Shown in pieces: positions 17,821-25,907 of a DNA stretch of 64,000 bases. Location: the NCBI RefSeq assembly GCF_002162135.1, contig NZ_CP021382.1:2112001-2176000 (forward strand), written 5' to 3'. The notes beneath the pieces are model-generated. The model ran no database searches. It worked only from the letters and a program-made list of their open reading frames with translations, and was not told where the DNA came from. How positions within the stretch are numbered: the stretch's first letter is position 1; every line of letters starts with the position of its first letter. The DNA is from Cellvibrio sp. PSBB006 (GTDB lineage Bacteria; Pseudomonadota; Gammaproteobacteria; Pseudomonadales; Cellvibrionaceae). Position numbers and translations under genes: made by a program.

Positions 17821-17859
17821 TTAAATCGTAGATTATTTTTGCTGAGGTGCTTCGTAGTC

Positions 17860-18093
17860 CGTTTGACATTAGGGCTTATGTTTCGAAAACGCATGACAAT
17901 CTGGCAGGAGCCAATTTCCACAGCGAAGCTGCCCGCAGGGTGAGCCACAGGGATGTGGAGAATGAATCATCCCTGTGGTTCCCTCAGATTGAATCGCCCC
18001 TCGACAACTGCTCCTGCGTTGCGCGATCTCTGGAATGCCGGACTACTGCATCCATGCTGTCGTGGCTTGAGGGTTTCGAAGCATATGTCTAAC
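17860..18093. repeat. Dispersed-repeat copy B, imperfect inverted repeat with internal hairpin
   Basis: It shares with copy A (3065-3168) the left flank TCCGTTTG, then TTTCGAAAACGCATG (17881-17895), and on the right CTTGAGGGTTTCGAA (18066-18080). The ends are imperfect inverted repeats. An internal perfect 10-bp hairpin (CCACAGGGAT, 17945-17954, with 17969-17978) is present in the longer middle part. It fills most of the non-coding gap behind the kinase gene. Confidence 0.65.
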
Positions 18094-18110
18094 GTTGCGT
18101 TTACCTGCTG

Positions 18111-18171
18111 ATTGTAAGTAGTGCGTTGCAGCAAACTTCGCGTGCAATACCACACAAGCGTTACTTACAAT
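18111..18171. repeat. Inverted repeat downstream of the small-gene cluster
   Basis: Arms ATTGTAAGTA (18111-18120) and TACTTACAAT (18162-18171) are perfect complements. An outer ACCTG/CAGGT pair is offset by a few bases, giving a long imperfect stem. It lies directly behind the minus-strand small genes and could be their terminator or part of an attC-like recombination site. Confidence 0.5.
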
Positions 18172-18185
18172 TCGCCAGGTGCAAT

Positions 18186-18347
18186 TCATTCATCCTTATT
18201 GTCAGGTTTCACAAGATTTTCAGGATTACCTAGGGAGAATGTTTTTTCTAACTCTTTTTTTATTTCTTTGGGTTTTTCTTTAAATAATTTTTCGGCGTCT
18301 TTTCTTGCCTTTTCTCTAATGGCTTTTAACTTCGCTTGATCATTCAT
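18186..18347 (-). CDS. 53-residue Lys/Glu-rich small protein
   Basis: A 53-codon frame beginning MNDQAKLKAIREKARK. Its ATG overlaps the TGA of the upstream 75-residue gene in an ATGA junction, a strong sign of translational coupling. The product is highly charged (Lys/Glu) and predicted helical for the first 35 residues. No family recognised. Third gene of a three-gene minus-strand set that is more AT-rich than the surroundings. Confidence 0.55.
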   Translation of the reverse strand: MNDQAKLKAIREKARKDAEKLFKEKPKEIKKELEKTFSLGNPENLVKPDNKDE

Positions 18348-18571
18348 AGCTTTTTCACCAAGTAGTGTGGATTGCCTTGCTTTGCGGGCATGAGTTTGAA
18401 CCCTATGTCTCTGGATGTATAAAAAGTAATTAACTTTTTATTCATTGGCTCAATTATGCGAATGTATTCTGCACCAATTAAGCGGCCATATGTTTGATAC
18501 GCTAACTGGGAAACAGAAAAAAGCTCACCTGTGTAAATTGTGTGCTTTGGCAAGCTTTCAATGAAGTCCAT
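18344..18571 (-). CDS. Small protein of unknown function (75 aa)
   Basis: 75 residues, no signal peptide or membrane segment, mixed alpha/beta composition (for example VSQLAYQTYGRLIGAEYIRI). A purine-rich AAAGGGA lies about 13 bases ahead of the ATG. It lies 38 bases behind the 88-residue gene and overlaps the next small gene by 4 bases. Family not recognised. Low GC suggests acquired DNA. Confidence 0.5.
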   Translation of the reverse strand: MDFIESLPKHTIYTGELFSVSQLAYQTYGRLIGAEYIRIIEPMNKKLITFYTSRDIGFKLMPAKQGNPHYLVKKL

Positions 18572-18609
18572 TCTAATACTTGTCCCTTTATAGGTCGGCC
18601 TTCCGAGCG

Positions 18610-18876
18610 TTAAGGATAGAGGGTATTTCCATTCCAGACTGACAGGTCAAAAGCTTTGGGATGCCTTACGCAATACCTTGAGGCAAACGTCCAATCCCAA
18701 TTTACTTTTCGCTCAGGTAGCTCCTGCCAAGTACGGAACGCGGTTAATGCTTTATGATCAATTTTTTCAAGCGTCAAGCGCTTCAATGATGAAGGTAGAT
18801 TTTCCTTGGCGATAGCTCTAGCTTCAATTCGGTAGTGCTCGTATTTGTTAATTGCACTAAGATGTGATGCCTTCAT
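18610..18876 (-). CDS. Small protein of unknown function (88 aa), genomic-island type
   Basis: 88 residues from MKASHLSAIN, chosen because AAAGGAG lies at ideal spacing; an in-frame ATG at 18942 has no site. The sequence is rich in aromatic and basic residues (KYEHYRIEARAIAKENLP, then WDWTFASRY and KAFDLSVWNG). To my eye it resembles small proteins often found beside acetyltransferase genes on islands and integron cassettes, but I cannot name a family. First gene of the three-gene set. Confidence 0.6.
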   Translation of the reverse strand: MKASHLSAINKYEHYRIEARAIAKENLPSSLKRLTLEKIDHKALTAFRTWQELPERKVNWDWTFASRYCVRHPKAFDLSVWNGNTLYP

Positions 18877-18902
18877 AAAATCTCCTTTCTTTAGTTTTGC
18901 CT

Positions 18903-19010
18903 TATTAACGCTAAGCTCAGTGGTAGTTTGCATGTGACGCATTAATCATCAAATGAGCGCAGTGAATGGTTAAAGAGCTATATACAAACCGTTTGGTTGC
19001 TTTGTTATAC
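18903..19010 (-). other. Possible attC-like cassette boundary (weak)
   Basis: Read on the minus strand, the segment begins GTATAAC right behind the stop of the 115-residue gene and ends GAGCTTAGCGTTAATA ahead of the 88-residue gene. The ending matches a second site at 19402-19415 (TGAGTTTGGCGTTAGG on the minus strand) in 12 of the 14 bases from TGAG through GCGTTA. The length (108 bases) fits attC. The GTTRRRY core is imperfect here and the internal symmetry is poor. Confidence 0.3.
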
Positions 19011-19011
19011 A

Positions 19012-19359
19012 CTACCTATGCTGAAGCCAGTTCCAGCCTTTACTGAAGCCGTTACCATCAAAATCCCCTTCCACTTCGAGAACCAAAACACTATCTCCGC
19101 GAATCAATGGAGATGTCGAAGATGACTGAGTACGTCCCTCAAGTTCTGCTCTAATTACTCCAGCAGGCAAAGATGTTTTTAGGAAGTAACCAAAACAATC
19201 TCCGCTATCGGAAGTAAAAACAAGTTGGCAGTCTTGCCTTGAGAGTTTTTCAATAGCAGCTTTTACTGGGGCTGCGGACTCCATTATTCTTTGACGAATC
19301 GGCATTTCTCCGCCAAATTTAATTAGTACAAAGTATTTTTTTGCTATGGAACTTTCCAT
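19012..19359 (-). CDS. Hypothetical cytoplasmic protein (115 aa)
   Basis: 115 residues, no signal peptide. The pattern suggests a small alpha/beta domain: YFVLIKFG, then IMESAAPVKAAIEKLS, CQLVFTSDSGDCFGYFLKTSLP, and a final SVLVLEVEGDFDGNGFSKGWNWL. No recognised family. It stands alone between the C14 peptidase gene and the small-gene set, in AT-richer DNA, with a GTTAGGT core at 19401-19407 upstream as expected for an integron-type cassette gene. Confidence 0.6.
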   Translation of the reverse strand: MESSIAKKYFVLIKFGGEMPIRQRIMESAAPVKAAIEKLSRQDCQLVFTSDSGDCFGYFLKTSLPAGVIRAELEGRTQSSSTSPLIRGDSVLVLEVEGDFDGNGFSKGWNWLQHR

Positions 19360-19430
19360 ATAGCTTTCCGCTCGTTAATTTTCCGGGAGTTACTACCACC
19401 ACCTAACGCCAAACTCAAATGGTGCGAATA

Positions 19431-21062
19431 TCAACTAGCCTTACGCACAAAGAAGAAATCACCCACTTCATGCCCAGCCCCTTTGATCGCCTTAAACTCC
19501 GGCATTTGATCAAAGCCTACCGATTTTGCACGACTGGCCACATTGTCTTTGATCTTCAGATACAGCTCAGGGCCGCTGATGATGGTACCGGCGCCTTCAA
19601 GCGTGTCGAGAAACGCGCGGGCAAAAACCGAGTGCCCCTGGCCGATATTATCCAGCACCGGCTGGTCGCCACCGGAGGCGAGTAACAAACGGGATTTTTT
19701 GGGCAGTTTGTAACGGATGTAATCCTGCGTGTATTGCGCTTTCTCATCCATAAACAAATAACCGGGCGCGGAGGACAGCAGACCGGAGTAACAGGAGTCG
19801 GCAACTACCATCACACGTTTCGCTTTGATACGTGCCAGGTGACGGGTCACAAATTCATTGGAAACCCAGAAAGTATCGTCCGGCGGCGGTGTGGCGTTGA
19901 CCGGTAGCCAATAACCGGTTTCCAGTTCACCGGCTCCAATACGCGTGCCGTGGCCGGCGTAAAAGATCAGCAAATTATCATCTTCTGTTACCAGCTCATT
20001 TAATTCGTTGATTGCTTTCATCACTGTGGTGTTGTCGGCATCCAGCAGCATAGTGACGCTAAAGCCGTAGTTTTCTTCGAGGATTTGTTTGGCTCGTTGC
20101 GCGTCCGAATAAGGCGTCAGCAAGTCTTCAATATTGTCGTAATTTTGGTTGGCGATGATCAGCGCATAATATTTACCGAATTCCATATCATCCACTTTGA
20201 TCGCCTGCGCATCGCTGGTGGTTGACACACGGGTTGTCAAACCTTCTTGCGGTTGTCTCATGCGGGGAATCAGGTCGATTTCATTTTTTGCGACCATGCG
20301 CTCTGCTTCGAGATTTTTCACCCACACCTTGAGCTGATTCAATTCCTGTTGTAATTCGGCTGTTTCGGCAGAGCTGCCGATTTTTTTCTGTAAGCCGGAA
20401 ATTTGATTGTTGAGCAATTTAATCTGCGTATCTTTTTCTGACAGGGTCTTCTGCAACTGCGCACGCAATTCATCCTGCGCTTCCTGAGCGGCGGATTGAT
20501 ACATCACGCTGTCTTCTTCCAGACCCCAGGCTTTGCGATACCAGTTCAGGGCTTGCAGTTTATCTTTTTCAACACCCAGCCCTTGTTCATACAAAGTGCC
20601 TAAATTGAATTGGGCGCGGGGGTTGCCTTGCTCGGCTGCTTTGCGATACCAGATAGCCGCCGCTTCGTAGTTGGGTGAACCACCCAGGCCACGCTCAAAA
20701 ATTTCGCCCACGTTGGCCTGGGCGTCTGCATCCCCGGCCTCTGCTGTCGGCATCCACACCGCGAGAGCGGTTTTATAATCGGCGCGGTCGTATGCCACAT
20801 ATTCACCACCGCGAATGCGACAATCAGCAGCAGTTGTCAATACCGGGCGACGCGGCGTCATGTATTTGGTCGAGCCCAGGCTTCGCACCTGGCCCGGCAA
20901 CAGACAATCCACGACATTCAGATCATCAATATCCGGCGTACCGCTGGCCGGCATTTGTTGCTTGACATCCTGACTGCCGCAGGCTGAAAGTAATAGCGCA
21001 GCGAACAAGAGCGATATTGCAACAACAGGTTTTTTGAAACGTGAAGCGTGATGTTTGCACAT
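19431..21062 (-). CDS. Caspase-family (C14) peptidase lipoprotein with Sel1 repeats
   Basis: About 543 residues. Lipoprotein signal with lipobox LLSAC near residue 28, so it is exported and lipid-anchored; an ATG 12 bases further upstream is possible. Two Sel1/TPR-like repeats follow (ADAQANVGEIFERG, AQFNLGTLYEQGLG), then a coiled coil of about 60 residues, then a caspase p20 domain. The dyad is intact: His in FYAGHG and Cys in VADSCYSG, separated by about 50 residues as in metacaspases. The substrate is probably Arg/Lys peptides by family. It is divergent from the hydrolase lipoprotein at 21316. A second clan-CD peptidase lies 1.5 kb away. Confidence 0.85.
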   Translation of the reverse strand: MCKHHASRFKKPVVAISLLFAALLLSACGSQDVKQQMPASGTPDIDDLNVVDCLLPGQVRSLGSTKYMTPRRPVLTTAADCRIRGGEYVAYDRADYKTALAVWMPTAEAGDADAQANVGEIFERGLGGSPNYEAAAIWYRKAAEQGNPRAQFNLGTLYEQGLGVEKDKLQALNWYRKAWGLEEDSVMYQSAAQEAQDELRAQLQKTLSEKDTQIKLLNNQISGLQKKIGSSAETAELQQELNQLKVWVKNLEAERMVAKNEIDLIPRMRQPQEGLTTRVSTTSDAQAIKVDDMEFGKYYALIIANQNYDNIEDLLTPYSDAQRAKQILEENYGFSVTMLLDADNTTVMKAINELNELVTEDDNLLIFYAGHGTRIGAGELETGYWLPVNATPPPDDTFWVSNEFVTRHLARIKAKRVMVVADSCYSGLLSSAPGYLFMDEKAQYTQDYIRYKLPKKSRLLLASGGDQPVLDNIGQGHSVFARAFLDTLEGAGTIISGPELYLKIKDNVASRAKSVGFDQMPEFKAIKGAGHEVGDFFFVRKAS

Positions 21063-21315
21063 AAACCAAACCATCCATTTTGAGTCATCGCAACAGCGAA
21101 AAAAGCGCAGGAAATGTGCGCCGGGGTTGAATAATTTTTACAAAATTCTGGTGGGTTGTCGTGTTAATTTTTCCGACAACAAAATCATTATTAAACTTTC
21201 TAATAACCGTCTTACTCGATCTATTGCAATGAGTAATTGAAAAGAAAAAACAATGAAAAATCCACGCGTAAAAATACTGTTTTCAGAGATGCCGCCGCAT
21301 CGAGGCCTTATTAGC

Positions 21316-22137
21316 ATGAGGCTCAGACAATACGCCACTATGTATATTTTGGGTGTGATGATAATGGCATTATGGGGCTGTCAGGGAAATACTCGTGCTG
21401 ATTTTGAGCGCTTATCCCAGGCGATGCAAGCAACCCCGATTACCACGCCTTATCACCAGCATCTGGTATTGCAGCAATCGTCGCCAAAATCATCAGACAA
21501 AATCCACATCTATATCGAGGGCGACGGGCGGCCCTGGATCAAACGCTATCTGATTGCCAAAGATCCAACACCGCGTGCACCATTGATGCTGAGCCTGATG
21601 CGACAGGACACGCAACCAGCCATCTTTCTCGGACGCCCTTGTTATTTCAACGATCCGTTCTACGGTTTGGCCGACACAGGTTGCGAATCAGATTTATGGA
21701 CCAGCGCACGCTACTCCGAAACCGTTGTCGCCAGCATGGTGGATGCCTTGCGCCAATTATTGGCGGAACGCCATTACGAACAATTGACATTAATTGGCTA
21801 TAGCGGTGGCGGGACTATCGCCACCTTGATGGCACAACGGATGCCGGAAGTGACCCAACTGGTCACCATCGCAGCCAATCTCGATGTAGATGCCTGGACG
21901 CGCCACCATCATTACAGCCCCTTGACCAAGTCCTTAAACCCGGCAGAGTTCACGATCACTCAACCCAAGCTGCAGTATCATTTTTTTGGCAGCAAAGATC
22001 AGGTGGTGCCGCCGTCACTTGCGCAGGATTGGCTGAAGACGCAAGGCCAATCACCCCGGATTGTTGAAGGCTTTGATCACCGCTGCTGCTGGCAACAAAA
22101 GTGGCCGGAGTTATTGGAGATAATCAATTCATTCTGA
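21316..22137 (+). CDS. Alpha/beta hydrolase lipoprotein
   Basis: 273 residues from the ATG that puts a lipobox (ALWGC) near residue 22; a longer frame from 21253 would give an unusually long N-region. The fold is supported by IYIEGDGRPW, the nucleophile elbow GYSGGG (Ser) in LTLIGYSGGGTIATLMAQ, and a C-terminal FDHRCCW with the likely catalytic His. It is an outer-membrane or periplasmic esterase of unknown substrate. It is convergent with the osmC-like gene. Confidence 0.75.
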   Translation: MRLRQYATMYILGVMIMALWGCQGNTRADFERLSQAMQATPITTPYHQHLVLQQSSPKSSDKIHIYIEGDGRPWIKRYLIAKDPTPRAPLMLSLMRQDTQPAIFLGRPCYFNDPFYGLADTGCESDLWTSARYSETVVASMVDALRQLLAERHYEQLTLIGYSGGGTIATLMAQRMPEVTQLVTIAANLDVDAWTRHHHYSPLTKSLNPAEFTITQPKLQYHFFGSKDQVVPPSLAQDWLKTQGQSPRIVEGFDHRCCWQQKWPELLEIINSF

Positions 22138-22165
22138 ACAGCACCATAATGTAATGCCGTCAGCG

Positions 22166-22609
22166 TTAATCCAGCCGGGTTTGAATATCGATGGTTCCGG
22201 TCAGTGTTTTATGCACCGGACATTTGTTGGCAATATCCAGCAACCGTTGTCGCTGGTCTTCAGTTAAATCGCCGGTCACATCAATCACACGTTCAAAAAC
22301 ATCCACACTGGTGCCATCCCGATTCTCGCGATGATGGGTTAAGGTCACACGAATATTTTCCAGTGGCCATTCTTTGCGATTGGCATACATGCGCACCGTC
22401 ATTGAGGTACAGGAACCCAGCGCGGCCATCAACATTTCATAAGGATTGGGGCCGTAATCATCACCGCCGATTTGTTTGGCTTCATCTGCAAACCATTGAT
22501 GCTGCTCGGTGTAGATCGCGCGGGTGTAGCGATGATTATGTTCTGCCACAATGACCTGGCCTTTTTCGGGCGAAAACTCATTGCTGGTTAATTCTCCGGT
22601 ATTCAACAT
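22166..22609 (-). CDS. OsmC family peroxiredoxin-like protein
   Basis: 147 residues with both redox cysteines of the OsmC/Ohr fold: GSCTSMTVRMYANRK and CPVHKTLTGTI. The spacing is closest to the YhfA/OsmC-like branch. It should reduce organic hydroperoxides or bind small thiol-reactive species in the cytoplasm. It starts 3 bases after the C13 peptidase stop, so it is the last gene of that operon. Confidence 0.85.
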   Translation of the reverse strand: MLNTGELTSNEFSPEKGQVIVAEHNHRYTRAIYTEQHQWFADEAKQIGGDDYGPNPYEMLMAALGSCTSMTVRMYANRKEWPLENIRVTLTHHRENRDGTSVDVFERVIDVTGDLTEDQRQRLLDIANKCPVHKTLTGTIDIQTRLD

Positions 22610-22612
22610 GGA

Positions 22613-24142
22613 TTAATCGCCTCGTTCTGATAGTGAAGGTTGCGCATGCGTTGGTGTCGCCGTCTGTTCGATAGTCTGCCACCAGCGTGGCAAGTAATTT
22701 TTAATCTCTTCACCCATCACCATCTGTGGCAGGGAATGAGTAACCTCTTCGTCGAGTTCTTTTTCCCATTGAGTAATCAGGGTTTCACTTTTGGCGAACG
22801 CGGCTTCAAAAGAGTCGGCTTCCGGTAGAGCTTCTTTGAAGTATGCGCGTCCGAAATAAGTCATCTCGGAGGTATCGGTACACCCGAAGGATTTGCGATC
22901 CTTGCTCGACGCGGTCATCACCAGCGTCGTGGGACTTTCCAATAAAGGAATAAAGCCACCGGAATAACATGCCGATACGACGACTACTTTCCACTTGATC
23001 GGCAAGGCGTTAATAATTTCGCCCAAACGTTCGGCGGTTAGGTCCGGCAGGCTTACTCCTTGTTGCACAATACTGAATTCATGTTTGGCTGAACCGTGGC
23101 TGGTCAGATAAAGAAATAAAATATCCTTGTCCGGATTCATCTTGTTGGCCACAGCCTGCAACGCCTGCTCAATACTGTGAGGCGTCGCCATGGGTATATT
23201 CGTCAGCGTGTCATTGTGGTTGATAAGCACCAGCGAACGGCCCGCTGTACCATACGTCTGATCAAACTGCGCATGAATAAAATCCAGCTCCTTGCGAAAC
23301 ACATCCTGCCGACTGAAGCCAGCCACGCCGACAAAATACAAATTGATAGCCTCTGCATCACTGGGCAGTAATTTTTTACCGGCAGCTGCTAGTAAGTCAG
23401 CTTGTTGGAAGAGTGCTTTTTCGATGATAAACGGCAGGGCATCCTGATCAGATTCCTTGCCCGCAGACTCAAACTCACCCCAGCGCCACCGTCCCGCCAA
23501 TAATTTTTCCGGCTCATCGGCAGTTTCAGTGTAGCGATATAAGCCATAACCGTGAAAGATACCTTGGCTAAACTGGCCTTTGTATTCGCCGTCTTTTTCT
23601 GTCAGGGTGCCGACGCCATCGAACATCCAATACTTGAATTCGCCCTGGTAGTGATCGCCTTCCTTGCCGAAGAATTCGCCCTCGCCGTGTAAATCACCCT
23701 GTTCAAAAGTCCCCAGGTAACGGTCGCCTTCCGCACTCGTAAATTCACCCTTACCGTGAAAAACCCCGCGCTGGAATTCGCCCGTGTAACGCGAACCGTC
23801 CGCCCCTGTATATTCACCGGGGCCAGTAAGCTCGCCGGCGATAAACTCACCGCGATATTCGTCGCCGTTGGCTTCGCGCAATAGACCCTGGCCCTGATAA
23901 ACACCGCGCGCAAATTCACCGCTGTAGCGCGCCCCACTGGACCAGATGAGCTCGCCCTGGCCATGCAGCAAACCCGCGTTCAGCTCGCCGTTATAGATCG
24001 CGCCATCAGGCATAAGCAATTGCTGAACCTGTGTCTGGTCGGTGGCGATAATCTGAAGCCGGGGGTTGAGATATAGCAGCACTATCGCTGCCATCAGAAC
24101 AATAACGACACCCGTTAAATAATGTTTTGCCGATAACTGCAC
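22613..24142 (-). CDS. MORN-repeat C13 (legumain-like) peptidase, membrane anchored
   Basis: 509 residues. An N-terminal membrane helix (about 8-26) exports or anchors the protein. About seven MORN repeats (about 45-215, each near YxGEFxxGxxxGxGxx) are followed by a peptidase C13 domain with the clan-CD dyad: His in LTSHGS near 347 and Cys in VVSACYSGG near 390. The conserved tail TASSKDRKSFGC and MTYFGRAYF fits the bacterial C13 family. It is preceded by a DUF3592 membrane protein (9-base gap) and followed by OsmC. MORN repeats commonly bind lipid or act as scaffolds, so membrane-linked proteolysis is inferred. Confidence 0.85.
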   Translation of the reverse strand: MQLSAKHYLTGVVIVLMAAIVLLYLNPRLQIIATDQTQVQQLLMPDGAIYNGELNAGLLHGQGELIWSSGARYSGEFARGVYQGQGLLREANGDEYRGEFIAGELTGPGEYTGADGSRYTGEFQRGVFHGKGEFTSAEGDRYLGTFEQGDLHGEGEFFGKEGDHYQGEFKYWMFDGVGTLTEKDGEYKGQFSQGIFHGYGLYRYTETADEPEKLLAGRWRWGEFESAGKESDQDALPFIIEKALFQQADLLAAAGKKLLPSDAEAINLYFVGVAGFSRQDVFRKELDFIHAQFDQTYGTAGRSLVLINHNDTLTNIPMATPHSIEQALQAVANKMNPDKDILFLYLTSHGSAKHEFSIVQQGVSLPDLTAERLGEIINALPIKWKVVVVSACYSGGFIPLLESPTTLVMTASSKDRKSFGCTDTSEMTYFGRAYFKEALPEADSFEAAFAKSETLITQWEKELDEEVTHSLPQMVMGEEIKNYLPRWWQTIEQTATPTHAQPSLSERGD

Positions 24143-24151
24143 ACCAACCTC

Positions 24152-25888
24152 TTACATGGATTTCATTTCATCGGTAACCGCTGCATAACCACTTAACATG
24201 CTGACTGCTTCCAGCGCCTGAACGGCTGTTGCGCGGCCTTTGAGGCTTTCGCCTACGGTAATTTTTTTCCCGTCTGCTGTCAGTGCCTTGAGAGAAAACA
24301 CTTCGGTGTATTCACTGCCGGATTGTGCGCTGTAGCTTTTGTGTAATTGCAGGTGCTTTATTTGTGCGCGCGGATAATGCTGCTTATGAATAATCACCCC
24401 CATCAGGCGGCGCTGGGTCCACAAGCCCTGTTGGTCAAGCCGGATACGCAGGCTGTTTAACAAGCCGTATAGACAAAACACGCAGGCTAAAAAGCCGATG
24501 CCCGCAAATATTATCGCCATAAAACGCGGCGCATCGGCATACCACATACCGATACCCGCACCGCCGAAGATCAAACCAAACACCATCCATCCCAATTTCA
24601 TACCCGCATTGCGCCACATGGGATAGTACAACTCCACGCCCCCATTGACTTGCCGTAAATCAAGCACGGACTCGATAAGCGCATCGCGGTGTTCCAGTGC
24701 CTGGGGATGGGCGGTTGAATCCTGTCGTTGGTAGCGGGATTGCTCCGCCGTGGGGAAAACCGGCAGTTCGAACTGGCGATGTAAATCTACGCCGGGCAAG
24801 TCGGCTTTTACGACCAGGCGCCATAAATAGTAGCTGTCCGCTGGTACCTCACTGGATGGCAACCCTTCCGGTACATCAAAACAGAAATTCAATCGGGTAC
24901 CCTTGGCTGAGGATTCGGCATAGGCATAGCCTTGAGCCTGCCATTTAATAGATTCCTTGCGCGAACGGTCCTTGCCGCTGCCGGACATGTAGCTGTGAAT
25001 ACAACTCAGGGAAAGTGGGAATGCGTGGGTTCTGTCGTAAGGCAATGACAACTCCAGCGTGCCGCCTAGCTGGCCGCCGATGGCACCGGGATAAGGATCG
25101 AGGTCAAGGTAAAGCTGGCCAAAGCGACGCCACTCCAGGGTGGCGGAAACCGCCCACCAAAGCAGCCCAAGCCCCACCAAGGGGAACAGGGCGGCAATCA
25201 GAATCATGTAGTTGCCTTTGGCTACTTCCGCAGGAATCACGAACCAGAGAAATGACGAGATGGCATTCCACAAGACAGCAAAAATCCAGGCGAACCACAA
25301 ACCGCCACGCGCGCTACAAGCAATGCGCGCCTGCGCCCACTCACGCCGGGCCAGCCAGGGTTTGGTGGCGCTCTCCGGATGATCCATAACACTCGATTTG
25401 GACAGCAACGTCCAACACAGCAACCCTATACCGACGATCCCGAAAACCACGACGAAGATCATCTTGAAGCCAAACAACTCCCAGCGCATCTCGCGATTCA
25501 GTACGGCATCGGCAGGGTCGTCGGGGTTGACCCAGGCCGTTACCGGCCGTTGCGCACGCTGGGCACGGATTAATTCACGGCTGAGGTTTTGCTGGAAATC
25601 ACCGATATTATCGGCTCCGCCCATGATCGCTACGCGTTCACCTTCATAAGCGTTACCGTTAAATTCATAGCGATAGCGCGCCTGGGCTTCGTAGGTGGTG
25701 GAGTCGTCACCACGGTGTTCATCCAGTGAAGCGTGGAGTAAATACGCGTCCGTTTGTGGCCAGGATTTCATCGATTGCCATTCGCTCAACGAAGGCAAGA
25801 TACTCAGGAAAAGAAATCCCAGGCTGACGCCGGCAAACGGCAACGCGAATAACACCATAATCCAATTGGATTTGAGATTTTTGACCAC
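24152..25888 (-). CDS. DUF3592-type membrane protein
   Basis: 578 residues. TM near 12-35, then an extracytoplasmic segment with the DUF3592 pattern WPQTDAYLLHASLD...YEAQARYRYEFNGNAYEGERV and VNPDDPADAVL. Two helices follow, then a second pair, a long soluble region (about 260-430), two more helices (about 440-485) and a soluble C-terminus resembling a PH-like domain. The function of DUF3592 proteins is unknown. It lies between a secreted glycoside hydrolase gene (19 bases upstream) and the MORN-C13 peptidase, probably in one operon. Confidence 0.75.
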   Translation of the reverse strand: MVKNLKSNWIMVLFALPFAGVSLGFLFLSILPSLSEWQSMKSWPQTDAYLLHASLDEHRGDDSTTYEAQARYRYEFNGNAYEGERVAIMGGADNIGDFQQNLSRELIRAQRAQRPVTAWVNPDDPADAVLNREMRWELFGFKMIFVVVFGIVGIGLLCWTLLSKSSVMDHPESATKPWLARREWAQARIACSARGGLWFAWIFAVLWNAISSFLWFVIPAEVAKGNYMILIAALFPLVGLGLLWWAVSATLEWRRFGQLYLDLDPYPGAIGGQLGGTLELSLPYDRTHAFPLSLSCIHSYMSGSGKDRSRKESIKWQAQGYAYAESSAKGTRLNFCFDVPEGLPSSEVPADSYYLWRLVVKADLPGVDLHRQFELPVFPTAEQSRYQRQDSTAHPQALEHRDALIESVLDLRQVNGGVELYYPMWRNAGMKLGWMVFGLIFGGAGIGMWYADAPRFMAIIFAGIGFLACVFCLYGLLNSLRIRLDQQGLWTQRRLMGVIIHKQHYPRAQIKHLQLHKSYSAQSGSEYTEVFSLKALTADGKKITVGESLKGRATAVQALEAVSMLSGYAAVTDEMKSM

Positions 25889-25907
25889 AGGGCATCCTTA
25901 AGTTTTA

